Positions 33,815 through 44,860 of a DNA stretch of 64,000 nt are shown here, piece after piece (the stretch's first letter is position 1; each line of letters begins with the position of its first letter). Below the pieces are notes generated by a model, which did not search any database, was not told where the DNA came from, and saw only the letters and a program-made list of their open reading frames with translations. The stretch is from Desmodesmus armatus (Eukaryota > Chlorophyta > Chlorophyceae > Sphaeropleales > Scenedesmaceae): the NCBI GenBank assembly GCA_007449985.2, contig VIIQ02000641.1:174837-238836 (forward strand), given 5' to 3'. Made by a program: the position numbers and the translations under genes.

Positions 33815-34270
33815 TCACATTTTCGAAATTTCTCGCACATACACAACAGCTTGAATTTCCAAATCCAGAAATCGCGAAACCTTGAAAACTTGCATCCGCG
33901 AAAACACGAACACCGGCCCGCCGTGACCCCGGTCCCTGTCTCTGCCAAACTCCCAAACTCCCAACCCCTCTCTTCCCTCCGGAACAAAAATCGTCTTTTT
34001 TAGGGCCTCGAGGTTAGGCGGACGGCAGCGGACAGGCTGAACGACAGCCCCGGCGGACAGCCAGAGGACAGCGGCGGATTGTGCCAAACGCTGGTGTATA
34101 TTATCATATGCATGTCGCAACATTGTCTTATTATGATTGGCAGCAGCAGAAATTGCCCTACAGGAGCGGACGATCGACCGACCGACTGTTGTGGACTGCA
34201 TCGCAAGTTGAAGGCCCAATGATTTTCCGTCAGGCGTCTGTGTAATAACCGATAGTATAGCGTGTCGCAA
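33815..34270 (-). CDS. Hypothetical ORF, 151 aa
   Basis: Not recognised. It starts at ATG (MRHAILSVITQTPDGKSLGL) and includes a possible alpha-helical middle (KTMLRHAYDNIHQRLAQSAA). It abuts the inverted-repeat element. It could be a fragment of a larger element or chance. Confidence 0.2.
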   Translation of the reverse strand: MRHAILSVITQTPDGKSLGLQLAMQSTTVGRSIVRSCRAISAAANHNKTMLRHAYDNIHQRLAQSAAVLWLSAGAVVQPVRCRPPNLEALKKTIFVPEGREGLGVWEFGRDRDRGHGGPVFVFSRMQVFKVSRFLDLEIQAVVYVREISKM

Positions 34271-34279
34271 TAGAACTTT

Positions 34280-35397
34280 AAGAGATGTAAGAAAACAGCT
34301 GCGTGAACATCTTTCAACCTGCGAATAACCCTATTGCTAGCTTGCATGCTGCTACATACCTTGTATACTATCATAGACATGCTGACAAAACTAAAAGGAA
34401 CACAAGAGGTGCCAGCATACTCACATGCATTCTCACATTTTGTTCAAGCAGACCACTTTTGCAGGTTGACCTAAATTGAAGGGTGATGGAGGCGCAAGTG
34501 CCGCTGCATATGCTTCCGATGTGCTGTCGTTCTCTCATCACTGGAGACCCCACATGTTGATGTACTCCCAAAACCAGATGGGGTAGCTTTACATGTTCAC
34601 TTGGGTCACCCCTGCAGCTTGTAGGGCAGCAAACTCATGCGACATGCCCGAATACCAAAGCGCAACATATGTGCCAACCTTCATAAATGAGAACAAGCGA
34701 CCAACCTGTACACACCAACATAAAAGATACACTGCACATGCTGGGAAATCTGGCCAACCATCCAGTTGATACAACACTGGTGACTTACCTGAAGGCAGCA
34801 GCAGGACAGGTCGGCCCAACTGTGCAACAACAACAGTGAAACAAACAGCAACTGTAAACTGCCTCACAGATCAATGGAGACACAACTCGCAATATATGTT
34901 GTACAGATTACTGTGTTGCTGCAGCCTCCTCATCTTCCAACTCCCCCTCAACTCCCTCCTCGTCCCCACCCACAGCCCCATCCCTGCTCTCTGCCTCCCG
35001 CTGCTTGGATCCATATCACCACAACAAGCTTGTAGAACTGTGTAAGGCTGGTCTTGCCCCTCTCCTAATTCTGCACAGCATCAGCGTCCATCACGTCAAC
35101 AACAGCATTCTGCTCCAGAGACAGCTCTCACTGCCTAGCTGCCAGGTACGGGGGGGGGGGGGGAGGTTGTTACACGTGGATACTTTCACCGCTGAGCGGC
35201 ACTCGCCACACTGGATGGACTGGGAAGACACACCTGCAAGAAGAACCTGCAGCAAGACCGGCAAACAAGACCAGCCCCCCCCCCCCCCTCAAAAACACAC
35301 CGCCAATGGCCACTGCCACACACACCAGGTATAGGATCATTCATACATGACTCAGCTGCAAGCTGGTAGTCTCCACACACCGTGCACACACCGTGCA

Positions 35398-35447
<50 letters not shown>

Positions 35448-35660
35448 GGTCAGCCTTTCAGACAATTCTTAACACAGGCAAAGGTCAACACACCAAGCCA
35501 ATCATATGGTGTGCTAGCACGAAGAGCAGGACCCAATACACAGCTACTATGAGTGCTCCTGCTGCCATTGCTGCTGTCAGAGTGCAGTGCCCCAAGCCTG
35601 AGCAACTGCATAGACAGGGGTGAGCTTGTCGCACGGTGCAAGCAGGCTGGATAGGGCATA
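34280..35660. other. Intergenic with simple repeats
   Basis: Poly-G (35151-35163), poly-C (35275-35287) and the (ACGC)n-(AC)n tract at 35395-35445. No protein-like frame with support. Confidence 0.4.
35395..35445. repeat. (CGCA)n(CA)n microsatellite
   Basis: Several ACGC units run into about 14 AC units. Confidence 0.95.
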
Positions 35661-35668
35661 ACACCCAC

Positions 35669-36343
35669 TTAACCGTCCGGTTGCTGATTAGGGCGCACCC
35701 CAAACAGGTTGCCCTTACCCAGCAGGTGCTTTCCGAAACCGTATGATACACGTCCATGGCTGCAATGCAAAGAGTCAGCTGGGTTTTGTGCGATGGTGCT
35801 GAACACAAGCTGCATGCACTGCTGGACTGAATCTCCACCACCATAGGCAAACACTGAAACATACTTAATCTCAAATATGATCATATGCGCGGCACTCTAA
35901 GACAAAATGGAGTCTTCTGGCCTATCCACCCCACACCTGGCTACAAGTGTGTCGTGCCACTCAGCACTGCTGTGGCGCAACCCCCTACCAGAGTAGAGTG
36001 GGCAGGTTCGCCCATGCTGTTGTCCCCACCATGCAGGCAACCACCCCAGTGGTGTCCGCCAAGCTGATACCGTCCCAAACATCCCCCTAGGCAAGCATAG
36101 GTAGTGGAAGCTCGGGGCATTGTCCCTCCCATGTACTACATTGGCCTCAAGCGTATGCACCCATGTGGCATGCGTCCTAAGATGGGTGCTGGCTGACACA
36201 CCTGCCCTAGGGTCAGCGCTGGCAACAACGACAGCCTGCCAGTGGGCCGCCTGGTAGCACAAGGCAGCCTGCATCACCGCTTCCTTGGTGATGTTGATGG
36301 TTTTGACGGAACAAACAGTCACCCCGGTGTGCCTGAGCGCCAC
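35669..36343 (-). pseudogene. LINE C-terminal remnant
   Basis: Two frames of one phase (36343-35897, 35884-35669) are separated by a TAG. Near the junction another frame reads LHFVLECRAYDHI. Together with RCGVDRPED just before it, this resembles the zinc-binding C-terminal motif of many LINE pols (C...C...HFxLxCxxY...R). Upstream and downstream pieces (THLRTHATWVHTLEANVVHG; VSYGFGKHLLGKGNLFGV) are not individually recognisable. It is a decayed fragment with at least one frameshift and one stop, unrelated in sequence to the LINE at 1.8-10 kb as far as I can see. Confidence 0.4.
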
Positions 36344-36825
36344 AGGTCCCCTTCCTGAAAGCCAACAGCTTTCAGCATCAGGATATCATCATTACACGTG
36401 TTTCCTGCCAGGTTCATCGCGCATGCAGCATGCTGCTAGCAACAAATCGACTTTGGTGCAAGACAAGCAATTCACCACCAGGCGACCAGTGACCTAGGAC
36501 ACTAGAAGGCCTGGGCCAGTTATGGCCCTCTAGGCCAACAGCACAAGAAAAAGCCAACATAAGTACTACTGCGGCATGTTGTACATATACTATACAAGCA
36601 ACTCAGTTGGACACGACCCCTGGTCCTGTTGCAGACCATGCTGCCTGGAACGGCAGCCTGCCCGGGGTCTTAGCGGGGACCTTGGGTCTCAGCGCGCTGC
36701 CGCATCCTGCTGCTGTGGCGTGGGGCATTGAGTGTTCGCCAGAAAGGCACCCCAGTAGCGCGTGGGTGTGTCAGTCTGTAGAGCATGCTCCGCCAGGAAC
36801 CGCGCAACGCACATGCATCCGTGAG

Positions 36826-36962
36826 GTCGTGCATGTTCGTTGGCTGTCCCAAGGCCTGCAGATCCCTCGTCACACATTTCCCCCAGCTCATAAGCGGTGC
36901 CCCCCGCGGTGGCACCGCCTTTGACGGAGCTGCGGACGGAGCAGGAGTCCCGTGTTGCCCAT
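36826..36962 (+). repeat. Diverged repeat, partner of 63240-63375
   Basis: About 135 bp with roughly two-thirds identity to the reverse complement of 63240-63375. In both copies one frame reads CRSLVTH followed by a GAxRG motif (VGCPKACRSLVTHFPQL here; VGSCKDCRSLVTHLSKL there). The opposite strand also stays mostly open, so which strand, if any, coded is unclear. Confidence 0.5.
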
Positions 36963-37511
36963 GTCGCCCAAGTAGTAGCGTACAACAAGGAAACTGTCCC
37001 CATCGCCACAAGGGCCATGATACGGCGCCAAATATGAGTGTCAAACACAGTTTTGATCAAAATCGCAGGGGGTCCTTCACAAACCCAAGACCGCGGGGGG
37101 ATGGGGGGGGGGGGGGTGACGCCAAGCCTGAATCGGAGAGGAGGGAGGCTTCTTTTGCGAAAACGACCTAAATCGGAAGGGGTGGGGGGGGGGGGCGAGG
37201 TGTTGGTTCAGCAGCTCGTCAGCACTCTTGCACTGGAGACTGCAGTACCATGAACGAGCCAAAAAACTGCCGGGTGTGTGTGTGATTTGGCTCGAAGAGC
37301 CTAGAACGGAGAGGGGGGAGGGGTTTTTGTCGTCACTCCCCCCGGGGTGTAGGCTTGTGGTGGACCCCCAGTTTAGGAGCAGTTCTGCGTCCACAAGAGG
37401 CAACCTGGCAGGCATCGTCTCACGCAAACGAGACAAACAGGACAGAAGGGCCAGCTGGCTCGTCGACTCGAAAAAGCGGTACCTACGTGCCTTTATTCTG
37501 ACAAATACAAA

Positions 37512-40500
37512 ATGCAACAGGCAGCGGCTTCCTTCCACGCCCAAGTTGCGTTTGTCATGTCTTTCGTCATCTTTGTGCCTCTCTGCCCTTTGTACATGAA
37601 TCACATTCGTTCACAACATCGTCACCATCGTGTCGATCCAGTGTGGCTCTACGGCAAACACCAGCAGCTGGAGCAGCAACATAACGGATATGGGAAAGGA
37701 GCAATCCAAGGCAGCCAGACAGCAACTGCAGAACTTCTCCTTCCAAACGTCACCCTCAAGTACTTCCCCCAGGCAAAGCGCTGCAAGGCAGACTGGGTGC
37801 AAAAGTATGCGACACTGCACCATAACGTTGTGAGGGGTACCACAGAACCCCGCTACCTGGTCTCTGTCACAGCTGGCACTGGCCTTGCCGACAAGCTGGT
37901 CGGCACTATGACGCTCCTATGGAATGCTGTCCTCACACACCGGGCCCTGTCTGTAATCACATACCCTGGGGATCCGGGCCTCTCGGACGTGTGCCAGGCA
38001 GGCTGGTTTGACTGGACACAAACACCGGCAGTAGTGAAGCAGGATGCCATTGAGCTTCTGAGGCCATCGAACTTGCTGGGCAGTCGTGACAATGTGGCTG
38101 TTACGCTCCCAAACACCTATGACCGCAGCACCTTCCAAGCGTTGCAGCTCCACAACAAGCGAGCCGAATACTACGAGAAGCTTGGCAACACGTCATCGCT
38201 GCTAGACCCTGCCTACCTCCTGGTCACATATAACAGAGGGCAAACACACGCATTGGCTGCAGACCACTACAAGCAGCGATTTCAAGCAATGGGCGTGCCG
38301 GCAACTGATGCCTTCATGTGTGGGTTTTCTTCTTCTGCTCGCCAGTTGCAGCAGTGCAGCAGTATTACCAACACTACTGGGACATTCTCAGTGAGCCAGG
38401 TGAGCGTGAAGTGTTGGCACCCCTGCTCTGCAGCAAGAAAAAGCACATACCATAATAGATCCATGTGTCTACTCAATGGTTGGTGCAAGGTGGTGGGCTG
38501 GCTTCCAAGCTGGGGGCAACGTGTATGGTGTGTGTGTAGATATAGACATATGTGCCAAATACCAGCACCATGAACGGTGAATTCAGGTCCAGTCAAATCC
38601 GTCTAGAGCTCTGCACAGCTATGTTCAGCCTACAGCTAAGATGGGGTGTTGAAGTACTACCCCAGTAGTACTACCCCAGTACAGGTCACCCAGGGCCCCT
38701 GGGTGTATGGGCGCAACCAGGCAGCAGAGACAAGCCCGCTAAAGTGTGAATCTGACATAAACATTCGGCATGCGAAACGGGACGGCAAAACATGTCGACA
38801 TGTCTTAGATAGTGTGACGAAGTTCAATCTCCTACGCTTGAACAAGACCAGCTCCCTATGCTTGTCTGCACACGTTTGAAATGGTGTGACTGACAGCTTT
38901 GGTGAATTGATGAAACGGCGCTCCTGCGCTACACCCGTCGAAGAGGTCGCAGTTGGGGTTTCGAATGCACCTCTAGTGATGTGTCTGCTGACAGGCCCGC
39001 CAGGCAGGGGGGGTGCCCCCTTTTTTTGGTGGGTGCCTTCCTTGTTGTGGTGTGGTTGCTGCTGGTTTGGTCCTGGGGGTGAAGTGATGTGGTGATGTGG
39101 TGGTTGGTCTTGTGGACATGTGTTGCTCCTGCACTGCTGTTGTGGCCAGGGTAGCAGTGATGGCCTGCTGCTGCAGTCAGCACACAGTCACTAAGACCAG
39201 ACTCTGAGAGTGCTGGCTGTGTGAATGCCGCCCGGGCTGTCAGGTGGTGCCTCATCATCAGCAGCACGCCTGCTAGTCACCACACCAGTTGGAACAGATA
39301 CCAAATCCAAGAAGATCACTGCTAAACTGGCTATCCTCAGCGATGTGCCTTGCATGTTGCCTGTGATGATGGCGCGCAGCTTGGTGTAAGTCACGGTTTG
39401 AGACACGATCTGGCCGTTTGTCGATTCAAACGTCCTGATTACTACGTTTTTGGTTTCGTATGACTTTAGATTGGGCGGGGAGATGTCATTTGTTAGTGGG
39501 CAGGACAAGTGCCTCACCTGCTCGCCTGCAGCACTTGAGCAGGCACCAAAATGTGTACACATCGTACAGAAGTCTACTGCGACAACTGCAGAACGATCAA
39601 AGCATGGTGTGAATTTAGCTGAGTTTTTTCTATATGTGTCGTCCGGTCTTTGCACTGTCTCTGCTGCTCTGAGACCGCCCGATATTTGCTTTACATTGAT
39701 GGCTTGCACAACGGGCTAACACCGTTGTGCAGTCGGCAGAGCAAGCACATGTAGACAACATGTAAACAACTAAACAAATTTCTAACAAATAATAAATAAT
39801 AAATAAATAATTTTTAACAAATTTCTGCTCAGGCTTGCTTACGGGCTATATATATATACACATATATACCACAATTTGTAGATGTGTTTGAACTGTCTTG
39901 AAAGCACACACGGAGTCCCAGGGCTCGCGCGCCCGTGGTTGTTGAGATCCGGTGACCCCCAAAAACTGCTAGATGACCTTTTAGGGTAGGGGTTAGTGGA
40001 AAGTGACACAGGGACTTTTTTGAGGAGCCCCCCCAAAGGTCGGTTTCCCGCGGACTCTTGATAGCTCAATCAAAAGTGCTATCGCCCTCTCGACTGACTC
40101 TGCAGGCGTCTAAACAATATACCGCGAAAACAATCACGGTTGACTTTCTGCTGCCTTTTTGTTGAGTTTCTGTGACTTTTGTATAATGCACTGTTGACTT
40201 TTGTGTAATGCACTGTTGACTTTGTATAATGCACTGTCGACTTCGTCAACCTTGACCAGCCTTGCTTGGCTGCGACAATCACACGAAACCAGGCTCACCA
40301 GACCCACCAGATGTATACCAGACTCATCAGATGGCCAGAGTCACCAGATCCACCAGACCCATCAGATGACCAGGCCCACCAGACCCACCAGTTACACCAG
40401 ACTCACCAGACCCACCAGACATGTGTATGCTCACAACACCATTACGACTGCTCCCGCCACACGCACACTGTAAAGCCTTCCAGCCAGCTGCGCTGCCTGC

Positions 40501-41584
40501 TGGGCTGTCGGGCGACGCATCACCCCATACCCCGGCAAGATAAAGTCATGTTGCTTGCACAATGCACAGGTCTTGACTAGCAGCGACAGCCAGCATGCAG
40601 CACGGAGGGTATTTGGTCTGTCTGGCCTCTCTGGAGTCTGGTGTATCTGGTCTGTCTGGCCTCAGGCAGAGTCTGCTAGTTTTTTTCAGTCTGCTAGTTT
40701 GGTAGTTTGGTACTTCTTTTCCCTTCATTATTGGGATAACCTGTCTTGAGTTGTATAAGCGCGATGGCCAACAACAACACAAAGTGCAGCAACAAAATGG
40801 GCATGCAATGCAGGGGGGCTTACTGGGCCCCTCAACCCCCCGCCATCAGTACTGCTGTGCTGCTGTATCTCAGATACCAGTGGTGACTTTGTGTCAGAGG
40901 GTATGTGGTAGACAGAGTGACCTGATTGGCAAGGCCCACACAGGCCTGTACGCGGACACCGGAGGTTTGGCTATGCCCCTTACCATACTTGACATCAAGT
41001 TTGCTGAAGTGCTCATATGTGAACACCGGTCTGTCATGTGTGTAGGTGTGCTGCGAATCGGCATCCAGATCAGGTCAGGCGACATGGTCATGGAGAAAGA
41101 GGCAAACAGCACTGTGCAGCAGCAAGCACCGCAGGACATCTTAAAAGGCAGAGCCCACTTTTTCAAATGTGCGGAGCGTCTCGAAGCCGCATTCGCCACC
41201 CCAGGGCAGAAGGTGGTTTGGTTCCTCAACTCGGACTCCCAGGCGGTGCGCCAAGCAGCAAAGGCGGTCTACGGGGACAAGCTGCTCACAGATGTCAGCC
41301 TGAAGGCTACTCACCCACAGTGCGGGGTGTCTCATCAGAATTGTCAAAAGGACCAACTCAAGCGGGCACTCCAGCACTCCATGGGCAGCATCCTGACGTT
41401 CAGTTTAACAGACGTGCAGGTCATTTCAAGAAGCAGCGGCTTTGGCAGGACGGGCGCCTGGCTTGCTGACAGCCGGGATCGTATCTTTGAAATGAGCATC
41501 AATGGGGATAATTGGGCAAGCATGTGCATTCCTCAGCGGCCAACGTCGCATGTTGAGTCAAGCGGAAGGTGGTCTGGCATCTAA
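37512..41584 (+). CDS. Fucosyltransferase-like type II membrane protein, interrupted gene
   Basis: Exon 1 runs from ATG 37512 to 38399 (donor CCAG/GTGAGC, phase 0). The last exon runs from about 41046 (acceptor GTGTGTAG) to the TAA at 41584. The last exon begins in phase 1, so at least one short exon in 38400-41045 is not identified. A membrane segment lies near the N-terminus (AFVMSFVIFVPLCPLY). Exon 1 has GTGLADKLVGTMTLLWNAVL, like the GxGxR...AFLxAL block of plant-type fucosyltransferases. The last exon has LRIGIQIRSGD (nucleotide-sugar-binding Arg block), VVWFLNSDSQAVRQAAKAVY and VISRSSGFGRTGAWLA. It is only distantly like the other two transferase genes here. It probably acts in the Golgi on cell-wall or glycoprotein glycans; substrate unknown. 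An opposite-strand ORF and minisatellites lie in the intron region. Confidence 0.65.
39191..39709 (-). CDS. Unknown 172-aa ORF inside the intron of the fucosyltransferase-like gene
   Basis: Single open frame, antisense to the host gene, with balanced amino acid use unlike the repeats around it. The frame includes CTMCTHFGACSSAAGEQVRH (four Cys/His) and SYETKNVVIRTFESTNGQIV followed by SQTVTYTKLRAIITGNMQG. The N-terminal Met is uncertain. A hairpin (TGCACAACGG/CCGTTGTGCA, 39708-39733) lies at its 5' edge, as at the end of a mobile unit. No family is recognised. It may be an exon of a nested gene or an element-encoded protein. Confidence 0.4.
   Translation of the reverse strand: MQAINVKQISGGLRAAETVQRPDDTYRKNSAKFTPCFDRSAVVAVDFCTMCTHFGACSSAAGEQVRHLSCPLTNDISPPNLKSYETKNVVIRTFESTNGQIVSQTVTYTKLRAIITGNMQGTSLRIASLAVIFLDLVSVPTGVVTSRRAADDEAPPDSPGGIHTASTLRVWS
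40157..40425. repeat. Two adjacent minisatellites
   Basis: At 40172-40245 there are three units of about 25 bp (GACTTTTGTATAATGCACTGTT type). At 40280-40425 there is a diverged array of CCAGACTCACCAGACC-type units (CAGACYCAYCAGA). At 40610-40660 the same word occurs in the opposite orientation (TCTGGTCTGTCTGGCC), so the two stretches could pair in the intron RNA. Confidence 0.75.
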
Positions 41585-42239
41585 AGCATCTTCAAAGCCG
41601 CGTGCCTTTTGGGTTTGGCGGCAAATGTGTGGGTGATAGTGGTGCCCTCCACGGTAACGTCAGTGGGTTGGTTTTTCATATCAGCAGCTGCACTGGAACG
41701 AAGGCACTGTAGACAACGCACACGTGAATGGCAGTCTGGGTGATGGCAGCTCAGAACAGCACCAGCGCTGGTGAAGACAAAAGTCTTGAAGGGCACTCAC
41801 ACACCGGCTTGGCTACACTGTAACGGTTACACAACCAATGTTTGATGTGCCTGACAAGCCTAACATGGCTGAGCTGTTCAACAGCGACATATGAGTATGT
41901 CCGTAAAGGGCCACCTGTGACACTGTGTCGACACATGCTTGCATGTGCAGAGAGCAAAACACAGAAACAAAGCACTCATGCCTGACAAACGCAGGCACAT
42001 GTTTCCTTCATGTTGTTATGTGTGTGCAGTGCTTCAAGCAGGGGTGCAGTGCCTCAAGCAGGGGTGTGCCGTTACAGTTAGAGGCTTATTACACAGGGCT
42101 GGTATACCAAATCAATACCAAAATCTCAGAATCGCAATACGAAGCCGTGCTGAGGGTTTATTGCTGTTATTCAAAAAAACAGTTAGTTTAAGCTTTTTCT
42201 GGCTGCAATTGGACGCCTGGAAGGGGGTATACCTAAGGG

Positions 42240-42690
42240 ACATATCCTAAGGGATCTGTGGTGCAACAATGTATGTGCAATTGTGGTAGACATGCCCTTG
42301 TATGCATGGTTGGGGTTGAGCAACTGTAGAGTTTTGGCTTAGTAGCGACACCCTCGTATCGAGCATTGGGAGTGCTCAGGCAACCTTTGAGCGCTCACAC
42401 TATCTGATTGCCATTTGCTCTCCCCTACCGCCCTCCCGGTTCGCTGGCAAGGGTGGTTGGGTCATCTTTTGGTGAGGTGTGTTCGCAGTTGCCTTTGGGT
42501 GGATTGCTGCTACTGCCCTGCAGGCAGGTCAGCTTGTGTGTGGTGAGGGTCTGCTAGCAGGCCCCCACCCTTGGATGGTGTGCTCACGCAGGTGGGGCAC
42601 CGATGTGCAGCTTTGCGAATGCACCGTCGCCCAGGTGCCCCGAAATGTGTGGTTCGTGTAACAGTCACATACAGCATGGCACAGAACGGA
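42240..42690 (+). mobile_element. Second short DIRS derivative
   Basis: 42490-42680 matches the DIRS right end (GCTTGTGTGTGGTGAGGGTCT region, GCAGGTGGGGCACCG, CGCCCAGGTGCCCCGAAA). 42340-42440 matches the left end loosely (TATCGAGCATTGG...GCTCAGGCAAC). It also begins with CATATCCTAAGGGATCTGTGG at 42240, a word found after the right end of the full element (21590-21616). More diverged than the 24 kb copy, with no coding capacity. Confidence 0.7.
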
Positions 42691-42699
42691 TCGGATCGG

Positions 42700-43340
42700 C
42701 TACTGCCAGCCGGGGGGCGGGGTCAGTGTTGCCGATAGGTTTGAGTGGGATTCCGCCTCCCCAAGGCAAAGGCTTGATGATTAGATGCAGCTAGAGGCAA
42801 AATAGGCATGTTTTGAGGGCGAAATTCCGCCTCCATTCCGCCTTGCCTCAATTGGCAACACTGGGCGGGATCCAAAATTTGCCCCCCTCCGTAATGACCC
42901 ACAAGTATTCTAGGAACATATATGTTACATTTATAGCATGTTTACAGCGCCTCAGCCAATACGGACGCCTGTGTACTCTGCTGCTGCTGCATAGGGATCA
43001 TAAACCACACAGTGTGTCCACTTGGCAGCTGCAGACAACCCTGACGTTCATACAGAAAAGTAATTGCAGTCAATATTATACCGCGTGATGTATTGCTACA
43101 CTGTTCGTGGCCATACAGTGGACTGGTGCACCTGCAGCACTCCAGTGTTTATCAAAGCAGTAGTACGCCCCAACTTGCTGTTTGGGCTGAATAAGCAAGC
43201 AATTCATGAAACAATAGTATACAGACACAACAATTACCCATTACCGTGACATATAACAGCTGTTTGTTGGGTCTGTCACCCCCAGTGTAATATACACACA
43301 CCCCAGACCGGTATACCGGGCCCAGTGTATGATAAGACAA
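42700..43340. other. Intergenic; expected upstream exon of the next gene not found
   Basis: The gene at 43770 should have an exon for a cytosolic tail and membrane anchor upstream. No matching hydrophobic frame is seen in this stretch. There are diverged copies of a GGCGGAATTCCGCC-like word (about 42750 and 42825). Confidence 0.3.
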
Positions 43341-43402
43341 CACCTAGGTAGCCAGCGTGCCCTCAGCTGAGCATGATGGGAGAACTGTACTTGGTCCGCA
43401 AC
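43341..43402 (+). repeat. 62-bp direct repeat, copy 1 (duplicated exon start)
   Basis: Identical to 43738-43799 except for one base. It contains a splice acceptor (CACCTAGGTAG) and the first codons of the transferase exon. This copy is followed by unrelated sequence and cannot serve as the working exon. Confidence 0.9.
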
Positions 43403-43737
43403 TGTATGTGTACACGTGATGTGACGACCAAAGAAGACAGCCTCCTCGAGCACACACATTGCGGAACCTTTCTAGTCCGCAAGAGCTCGATCGTAACCCC
43501 GGAAGGTCAACGGAAGACTGCGACACATTGTCAACCTTAAACTCGTAACACGCCGCCCCCCTTCAACAGGGGCAATGCCCACATTGCCAACGAGTAAGGT
43601 GCCATATGACAGACCAACAGGAAGCACGGGGTGGGAGCATGAGAAAAAGAGAGAGACACCAGCGCATCGGGTGCCCCAATCCTTTGATAGAGGGACTCCG
43701 CTTCTGTCTAGCCTGTACAGAGCTGATATAGACCAGA
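43403..43737. mobile_element. 335-bp insertion between 62-bp direct repeats
   Basis: It separates the two copies of the duplicated exon start. The part at 43411-43555 is a copy of 59066-59203 (over 80 percent identical by eye, with small indels), so it carries a dispersed repeat. The rest is unique here. No coding frame or terminal inverted repeat is visible. The flanking duplication could be a long target-site duplication or the outcome of a templated repair event. Confidence 0.6.
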
Positions 43738-43799
43738 CACCTAGGTAGCCAGCGTGCCCTCAGCTGAGCATGATGGGAGAACTGTACTTGGTTCGCAAC
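43738..43799 (+). repeat. 62-bp direct repeat, copy 2 (in use)
   Basis: This copy runs on into the open reading frame of the transferase exon. The reading frame CPQLSMMGELYLVRN aligns with CPKWLLDYEAWHQAH of the paralogue at 31.5 kb, so homology starts before the first ATG and the exon probably begins at the acceptor (about 43749). Confidence 0.85.
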
Positions 43800-44829
43800 G
43801 AGAACAGGAGCAAGCCAGGAGCCAAGTACCTGATCGCAGATGCCCCAGGGTTTGTGGGTATAGGAGACCACTTGCGGGGCTTCATGTATGCTTTACGAGC
43901 AGCAGCAGCAACCAACAGGGTCCTACTTCTGCGTTGGGAACATCCCGGAAACCTTACGGACTTCTTGGTCCCCGGCAGCAGACTGGATTGGACGTGGCAA
44001 GGGACACCAGCAACCGCCCTTCTAGCAGCAGACAAAAGCCTGAAGGTTTCAGATGACAGCAAGGATGTTTTGGGCAACAGTGAGCTGAGAAGAGCCTTCC
44101 CAAACGCGACATTTTTCACGCATGACCCATCAGACAAGGCCTTTCTCGTCCTCAGAACGAACTTTCCGGCGGAGCAGAAGTGCATGACGTGCCCAGCGGT
44201 GCGCGGCAAGCCACATGAGGGGTATGACTATGTGTGCATGTTCAGGTGTGTTCATAGCCTCAGAAGAGGGAGTTGAGGGAAGTTGTGCAGACAGTGGATG
44301 TGTTGTACAGTGTGTGTGCATGTGCTGGTGTGTGCCTGTCTGCATGGTTTTTGACTGTGAACAGCGAAGGGGTATGGAGTGATGAGTGATGCCAAGAAAC
44401 ACTGCTTCTCAGCCTTGCAAGGCCAATTGGCAGCTGCGACAAGGGACATGCCCCAGGGTACGAATGCAACAGCAGTACTGCTTCGGAAGCTGCATTGCCA
44501 TGGTTGGAATCATGCAGTGCAGCGGGGCACCAGCAGCACCAGCAGCAGCACCAGCAGCAGCAGGGTATAAAGATGAGCATGTCAACTGTATCCAGCGCAG
44601 TCGTTCAGCTCACACCTGCACTCATGCTGCTGCTGTGCCTGCTCCTGTGTCTCCTTTGTACAGGTTCCTGTTCAAGCCCTCGACACTTGTTGAGCGGAAA
44701 ACAGACGAGCACCTGCGCAGCCTGTACCCCCACCACCATGTGCCAAACAGTAACCCCACCAGCCGCACCAGCAGAGCCAGCACTAGCAGCGACAGTTGCG
44801 CTGCTACTAACTGCAAAATCAACAGCACA

Positions 44830-44860
<31 letters not shown>

